DNA from: RGEC01 sp964475595 | GTDB lineage: Bacteria > Bacteroidota > Bacteroidia > NS11-12g > UBA955 | Direction of reading: 5' to 3' | Length of the DNA stretch: 64,000 nucleotides | Assembly (NCBI GenBank): GCA_964475595.1 | Contig: CAYYXG010000002.1 | Coordinates: 168,251-232,250 of the forward strand | Shown here: positions 59,774 to 64,000 of the stretch, piece after piece | Position numbering within the stretch: the first letter of the stretch is position 1 | Layout: the number at the start of each line of letters is the position of its first letter | Translations under genes and position numbers: made by a program | The notes under the pieces: generated by a model | The model's database searches: none | What the model was told of the DNA's origin: nothing | The model's input: the letters and a program-made list of their open reading frames with translations, nothing else

Positions 59774-60736
59774 CTATACCTCATGGTAGCGTCGCTGTAC
59801 CTTTTCCGTAATTAATGAAGATAAACGGTTTACTTCAATCAGATTTTCCAGCGAAGTAAGTGGGGTAAAACCTTTATTAATATTTTCTTCAAAATTCCGA
59901 ATTTCCATTTTCCAAGGGTCAAACGGAATTACCGGGCGTTGAATTAAGGTGAGTTCCTTTTGTGTTTCAGTATCCGAATCTTCCAAAAAGGTTAGCTGAT
60001 CCCGGTTTTCCGTTTGCCTGTATTCATTGAGGGTGTTTTCAGTGAAATCAAGGGCAAATAGTTTATCTTGCTGATAAATTTTTAATCGGTGTGTTCCGGG
60101 CTCAATTGCCCTGCCTGCAGTGATGTGGCATATCGAATCATTGTCAAATTCAATATGAATATTCAATAAATCGGGGTTTTTACCAAAAAGAAATAAAGGT
60201 CTTGCAGATACTTCACGAATGCCGCACTGTGCCGTTCTGATAACCAAATCTAGATCTTGTGCCAATTCACGAAACAGCCAGGATTCAAATCCTCCGGGGG
60301 CCGGTGGACGACATTCTTTTTCAAGCTTTATAAATCTGGGCTTACGCAAATATTGAGAAGCCGTGGTGTACAATGGTTTATTATAGAGTGTGTTTGCGAT
60401 GTGAAAGCAATTACCGCTCTCAGCGTGCAATCTAATTAGTTGCTCATTGAAACCTATGTTCTGTATCAAAAAACCATCCATTAAAATATGCTTTCCCAGG
60501 CGAGTAAGATTTTCAATCATGCTGCCTTCAATGTTTTGAACATGCCTGTCAATGATGAAAACCTCAGCCTGGTTCGCCAGCTCAAAAACATACAGAAGGT
60601 TTCCCGCGGCATCTGCATTTTGGTCATTGTCCGGATCATAATAACCACAAAATTCAAAAAGTCCACTTCCGTCAAGCAGATGAGCAAATATCTCTGCCTT
60701 GCGCTGGGTGCCTATGATGACAGTTTTCAGTTTCAT
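59774..60736 (-). CDS. Gfo/Idh/MocA-like oxidoreductase
   Basis: 320 residues from ATG 60736, where the Rossmann strand starts (LKTVIIGTQRKAEIFAHLL), followed by FEFCGYYDPDND. The middle (GKHILMDGFLIQNIGFNEQL) corresponds to the EKP region of Gfo/Idh proteins, but the EKP motif itself is replaced by MDG. The glycine-rich loop is also weak (GTQRKA). It may therefore be a diverged or non-catalytic member. The longer frame to 60796 is not needed. It lies 53 bp upstream of the lipoprotein gene on the same strand and may be the first gene of the operon. Confidence 0.65.
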   Translation of the reverse strand: MKLKTVIIGTQRKAEIFAHLLDGSGLFEFCGYYDPDNDQNADAAGNLLYVFELANQAEVFIIDRHVQNIEGSMIENLTRLGKHILMDGFLIQNIGFNEQLIRLHAESGNCFHIANTLYNKPLYTTASQYLRKPRFIKLEKECRPPAPGGFESWLFRELAQDLDLVIRTAQCGIREVSARPLFLFGKNPDLLNIHIEFDNDSICHITAGRAIEPGTHRLKIYQQDKLFALDFTENTLNEYRQTENRDQLTFLEDSDTETQKELTLIQRPVIPFDPWKMEIRNFEENINKGFTPLTSLENLIEVNRLSSLITEKVQRRYHEV

Positions 60737-60760
60737 ACAGTTATTTAAGGTGGGCTTTTG

Positions 60761-60768
60761 TATTTTTG
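60761..60768 (+). promoter_or_regulatory. -7 promoter element (TATTTTTG) of pcm
   Basis: Exact TAnnTTTG, 57 nt before ATG 60826, which gives a real 5' leader. It lies in the divergent spacer between the oxidoreductase and pcm genes. Confidence 0.5.
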
Positions 60769-60825
60769 TACCCGCAGCAAAATTGCAAACACCCAATCAG
60801 AATACCAGATAACTGTTTCTAACAC

Positions 60826-61494
60826 ATGTTCACAACCCCACCGATTTCAGAATCTCCCGTAATGGCCGGACGCCGAAACCAGCTAGTTAATGAATTGAGA
60901 CAGAAGGGAGTCACGGATGAACAGGTTCTGCAAGCTATTGGGCGTGTGCCAAGACAGTTGTTTTTTCCTAAAGACTTCGAGCAGTTTGTGTACCGTGATG
61001 CACCATTTCCTATCGGACATGGACAAACCATTTCGCAACCTTACACCGTTGCTTTTCAGAGCCAGTTGTTGCAAATAAAACCGGGTGCGAAAGTGCTTGA
61101 AATAGGCACAGGAAGCGGTTATCAAGCGGCTGTATTGTCGGCAATGGGTGCCCAGCTTTATACCATTGAAACGGTGCTTCCATTGCTGAAAGAAGCGCAT
61201 AAAGTGCTTAAAATTCTGGACAATCAAATTCAATGTTTTCATGGTGACGGAACATTGGGTCTACCGGCTTTTGCTCCTTATGATGCAATTATAGTTACTG
61301 CCGGAGCACCCGAAGTCCCCCAAAACCTATTGGATCAGTTGCAGGTGAATGGACGACTCGTAATCCCGATAGGGGATAAACCGGATGAGCAAACCATGTA
61401 TCGGTTCACTAAAAACCCTGATGGTTCAATAAAAAAAGAATCTTTTGGCCCCTTCCGTTTTGTGCCACTCAAGGGTAAAGAAGGCTGGAATTAA
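60826..61494 (+). CDS. pcm: Protein-L-isoaspartate O-methyltransferase
   Basis: 222 residues. Family hallmarks are VPRQLFFPKDFEQFVYRDAP, PIGHGQTISQPYTVAFQSQL and the SAM motif VLEIGTGSGYQAAVLSAMG, then YDAIIVTAGAPEVPQNLLDQ and GRLVIPIGD. It methylates damaged isoaspartyl residues in aged proteins to start their repair. Monocistronic. Its stop is 5 bp from that of the convergent aminopeptidase gene. Confidence 0.95.
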   Translation: MFTTPPISESPVMAGRRNQLVNELRQKGVTDEQVLQAIGRVPRQLFFPKDFEQFVYRDAPFPIGHGQTISQPYTVAFQSQLLQIKPGAKVLEIGTGSGYQAAVLSAMGAQLYTIETVLPLLKEAHKVLKILDNQIQCFHGDGTLGLPAFAPYDAIIVTAGAPEVPQNLLDQLQVNGRLVIPIGDKPDEQTMYRFTKNPDGSIKKESFGPFRFVPLKGKEGWN

Positions 61495-61499
61495 TCCTT

Positions 61500-62780
61500 T
61501 TATCGGTTCATCAGTTCCTCAATTTCGTCAGCCTCAATGGGCAATCCTGCCATAAAATCATGCAGACCGTCACTTTTGAGTAAAACGTCATTTTCAATTC
61601 TTACTCCAATGCCCTCCTCAGGGATGTAAATGCCCGGCTCTATGGTAAGCACATTGCCCACTTCCAGCGTTCCAAACCGGTGCATCACATCATGCACATC
61701 CAAGCCTAGATGATGGCTGGTTCCATGCATGAAATATTTGGCAAAGGCCCGTTTATCTTTTTTTACATCTTCCATGGTAATTAATCCCAGATTCACCAGT
61801 TGCTCTGTCATTACCTCACATACTTCCTGATGGTATTCGGGCAGTTTTTTACCCGGTTTCAACAACCCGGCTGCTGCCCTGTGAACATGCAATACCGCAT
61901 TGTACACTGCCTTTTGCCTCGGGGTAAATCTTCCGTTCACCGGCAAGCAGCGGGTTAAATCCCCATTGTAGTTCGCATATTCAGCTCCAAAATCCAGCAA
62001 CAGCAAATCACCATCCTTGCACATTTTATTATTGTCAATGTAATGCAGTACACAAGCACTGGACCCGCTGCCAATGATAGGATCGAAGGCAAAGCCCGAT
62101 GAACGGCGTCTTGTGAACTCATGGATTAACTCAGCTTCTATTTCGTATTCCCATACACCTGGCTTTACAAACGTTAACAAACGTTCAAAACCGGCGCGCG
62201 TAATGTTTACGGCTTCTGTTATAAGATTTATCTCTTCTTGCTCTTTTACCATTCTACACTGCGCCAGTATGGGCGCACTTCTTGCTATGTTGTGTGCCGG
62301 ATATCGGTACTTGATTTCATGTGCAAAACGGAACGCGTTGGCAGGAACTGTGTCGGTTGATCGATCGTTTTCATTGAGGTTCAAGTAGATGTTTTCTGCC
62401 AGCAAAAAGGCTGCGTGTATGGTTTTTTTAAATTCATGATACCAGAATATGTTTGCTATCCCGCTTACCGCCTTGGCCTCTTCGGGCATCAGTCTGGCTC
62501 CATCCCAAATGGCAATCTGTTCGGATGTTTCTTTGATGAACAACATTTCCCTGTACAACGGGTTGGGGCAATCCGGAAATAAAACCAAAATGGTGTCTTC
62601 CTGATCTACGCCTGTCAGATAAAATAAGTCAGAATTCTGCTTGAATTTATGGTAGGCATCACCGTTTTTGGGAACCTCGTCATTACTATGAAAAACCGCA
62701 ATAGATCCGGGTTTCATGGCAGTCGTGAACTTTTTTCTGTTTTTTACGAATAAAGAAGCGGGGATGGGTGAATATTTCAT
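61500..62780 (-). CDS. pepP: Xaa-Pro aminopeptidase (aminopeptidase P, M24B)
   Basis: 426 residues. The N-terminal creatinase-like domain (FHSNDEVPKNGDAYHKFKQN, FYLTGVDQEDTILVLFPD) is followed by the pita-bread metallopeptidase domain. Ligand residues lie in LLLLDFGAEYANYNGDLTR (two Asp), HGTSHHLGLDVHD (His), TIEPGIYIP (Glu) and RIENDVLL (Glu). It removes N-terminal residues preceding proline, with two Mn ions. ATG 62780 is preferred over 62795 because the exact -7 element at 62793-62800 overlaps the longer start. Confidence 0.95.
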   Translation of the reverse strand: MKYSPIPASLFVKNRKKFTTAMKPGSIAVFHSNDEVPKNGDAYHKFKQNSDLFYLTGVDQEDTILVLFPDCPNPLYREMLFIKETSEQIAIWDGARLMPEEAKAVSGIANIFWYHEFKKTIHAAFLLAENIYLNLNENDRSTDTVPANAFRFAHEIKYRYPAHNIARSAPILAQCRMVKEQEEINLITEAVNITRAGFERLLTFVKPGVWEYEIEAELIHEFTRRRSSGFAFDPIIGSGSSACVLHYIDNNKMCKDGDLLLLDFGAEYANYNGDLTRCLPVNGRFTPRQKAVYNAVLHVHRAAAGLLKPGKKLPEYHQEVCEVMTEQLVNLGLITMEDVKKDKRAFAKYFMHGTSHHLGLDVHDVMHRFGTLEVGNVLTIEPGIYIPEEGIGVRIENDVLLKSDGLHDFMAGLPIEADEIEELMNR

Positions 62781-62792
62781 GAATGGATGTTG

Positions 62793-62800
62793 CAAAATTA
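62793..62800 (-). promoter_or_regulatory. -7 promoter element (TAATTTTG) of pepP
   Basis: Exact TAnnTTTG on the minus strand, 12 nt before ATG 62780. Confidence 0.55.
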
Positions 62801-62906
62801 CTCAAATTATGGTGTCAAATTTCAGGTTTTAAAACAAGTGAAATGAGAATAAAATTCATTTTTTAAAAGAAATTTTTTAAAGTAATACTATTGATTTACT
62901 CCATAC

Positions 62907-62938
62907 TTTGAAGTTGTATGAGAAAATTCTTATTTTTG
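62907..62938 (+). promoter_or_regulatory. Full -33/-7 promoter (TTTG-N20-TATTTTTG) of the giant surface protein gene
   Basis: TTTG at 62907-62910 and exact TAnnTTTG at 62931-62938: both boxes match the Bacteroidota consensus. It leaves a leader of about 58 nt before ATG 63001. Confidence 0.7.
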
Positions 62939-63000
62939 AGGCAACAATTACTGGGTGAAGTGTGTCATTAACACAACGCCCAAATTGAATTAAATTGCTT

Positions 63001-64000
63001 ATGATAAGAAAAATACTGTTTGCAATGGCCCTTTTGTTAGGGTTATCAGGAAAACTTTCCGCTTCTCACATGATGGGAGCTGACATGACCTACCGTTGTC
63101 TGGGAAATGGAAAGTACAAAATTATCGCCAAAATCTACCGAGACTGTCGAGGGATTTCCTTTTCAAATCCCTCATTTAGGGCTTATGGTGGCCTAAATGG
63201 TGGCAACGGATGTGGTAGCTACAATCTCAGCATTACCCGCACGGGTATCAGGGATGTAACACCCCGATGTTCTTCTGCTTCTCGCCCTTGTAATCCTCAA
63301 AATACCGGTTTTACAGGTGAGGGTATTGAAGAGCATACCTTTGAAACTACTGTTGACTTCAGCGTAAATCCCCTGAAAAATTTCGTGGGTAAATCTAACT
63401 GTTGCGAAGTTACATTTGCTATCGGCCAGTGTTGCAGAAATGGAGCCATCACCACAGGGCCCGGAAATAATGATTTCTGGTCTACTTGTATGATCAATAT
63501 CTGTAATATTCCCAAAACAACTAATAAATGTAATTCCAGTCCCTCACTGTCCAATGAGCCAATCGGTTTCTTGTGTTGTAACCAGGCCTACTACTTTAAT
63601 AATGGAGCTATGGATACCACAGATTACGACTCTTTTGGTTACAGGTTAGTTGCCGGTATCAATTCTTTGCCCAATACCAGTGTGAACTACATATCACCAT
63701 TTACTCCCAGGTATCCAATGACGCCTTACTGCATTCCTCCCGGTAAGGTTGACTGTGTTCCCAACACAAGTACCAAACCACCTCGTGGTTTTTTCCTTGA
63801 TACCAGTTCAGGAGATATTATTTTTACACCTACCAAATGCGATGAAGTGGGGATTGTGGTAATTGAAATAACAGAATATCGGAAAGACAGTGCAACATCC
63901 AAATGGATAGTCGTCGGTAAAACACGACGAGATATGCAGCTTATTGTGAAAGACGATTGCGGTTACAACAAATCTCCCACGATAGAAGGCCCCACCACAA
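63001..64000 (+). CDS. N-terminal part of a large Cys-rich surface protein, 3' end cut by window edge
   Basis: Open from ATG 63001 to the window end (333 codons). A signal peptide (ILFAMALLLGLSGKLSAS) is followed by SHMMGADMTYRCLGNGKYKI and KIYRDCRGISF. This opening is typical of very large Bacteroidota surface proteins that carry PKD-like repeats and end in a gliding-motility-associated or T9SS sorting domain. The visible part has about 18 cysteines, including CC pairs (NCCEV, QCCRN, LCCNQ). Its length and C-terminal domain cannot be judged here. It has its own full-consensus promoter and a leader, unlike the near-leaderless housekeeping genes. Confidence 0.82.
   Translation, partial: MIRKILFAMALLLGLSGKLSASHMMGADMTYRCLGNGKYKIIAKIYRDCRGISFSNPSFRAYGGLNGGNGCGSYNLSITRTGIRDVTPRCSSASRPCNPQNTGFTGEGIEEHTFETTVDFSVNPLKNFVGKSNCCEVTFAIGQCCRNGAITTGPGNNDFWSTCMINICNIPKTTNKCNSSPSLSNEPIGFLCCNQAYYFNNGAMDTTDYDSFGYRLVAGINSLPNTSVNYISPFTPRYPMTPYCIPPGKVDCVPNTSTKPPRGFFLDTSSGDIIFTPTKCDEVGIVVIEITEYRKDSATSKWIVVGKTRRDMQLIVKDDCGYNKSPTIEGPTT

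Overview
The window reads as chromosomal DNA of a free-living member of the Bacteroidota. The reasons are an exact TAnnTTTG promoter -7 element in front of many genes, almost no Shine-Dalgarno sequences, a CotH-family protein with a type IX secretion (T9SS) C-terminal sorting domain, a TonB-dependent receptor with a carboxypeptidase-like N-terminal domain, a DUF5723-like outer-membrane protein, and the start of a very large Cys-rich surface protein of the 'SHMMGAD..TYRCLGNGKYK' type. Order and genus cannot be fixed from sequence alone. It is draft sequence: one 100-N gap lies at 44505-44604. No rRNA, tRNA, CRISPR array, prophage or intact insertion sequence was seen.

Layout. 1-2.7 kb: a TetR-TolC-adaptor RND efflux operon, running off the left edge. 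2.8-8.1 kb: sppA, and divergently a barrel protein with a roughly 580-residue Cys-rich coiled-coil tail. 8.2-14 kb (minus strand): fumC-folP-DUF1801-rpe-TonB receptor. 14.3-17.2 kb: a PAS histidine kinase, a receiver-CRP fusion regulator and a small protein gene, with CRP/FNR-like palindromes before the first and last. 17.2-24.9 kb: maeB, a GNAT gene, rseP-hscB, a PyrR-like phosphoribosyltransferase, an MFS transporter and msrC. 25-29.6 kb: SNF2 helicase, ung and ftsE. 29.6-39.1 kb: cotH with a membrane GT-C-like gene, cca, serS, a DinB/YfiT gene, rnr and alkB. 39.2-42 kb: an ECF sigma factor, a probable anti-sigma factor, a Spy/CpxP-like protein and a flavin oxidoreductase. 42-46.4 kb: a biotin carboxylase cluster (pccB, OMP, accB, accC). 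46.4-50.7 kb: FkbM methyltransferase, DUF4920 lipoprotein, DUF1343/NamZ and a LolE-like permease. 50.7-57.3 kb: gyrB and a TolC-HlyD-ABC export operon whose ATPase domain is degenerate. 57.4-64 kb: polyprenyl sugar-phosphate transferase, lipoprotein, Gfo/Idh-like oxidoreductase, pcm, aminopeptidase P and the start of the giant surface protein.

Two themes run through the window. First, genes are packed very tightly: many ATGA overlaps, and tail-to-tail pairs with 0-5 bp between them. At least a dozen genes have a TAnnTTTG element ending only 4-16 nt before the start codon, which predicts leaderless or near-leaderless mRNAs and settles several start choices (sppA, rpe, cca, serS, rnr, pccB, pepP). 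Second, much of the content is cell envelope: two TolC systems, SppA, RseP, an ECF stress triad, a NamZ-like enzyme, a LolE-like permease and T9SS cargo.

The strongest candidates for closer study are the ABC exporter with all its catalytic ATPase motifs altered, the receiver-CRP regulon with matching palindromes, and the Cys-rich coiled-coil barrel fusion. The apparent break in accB is an assembly artefact that can be repaired on paper.
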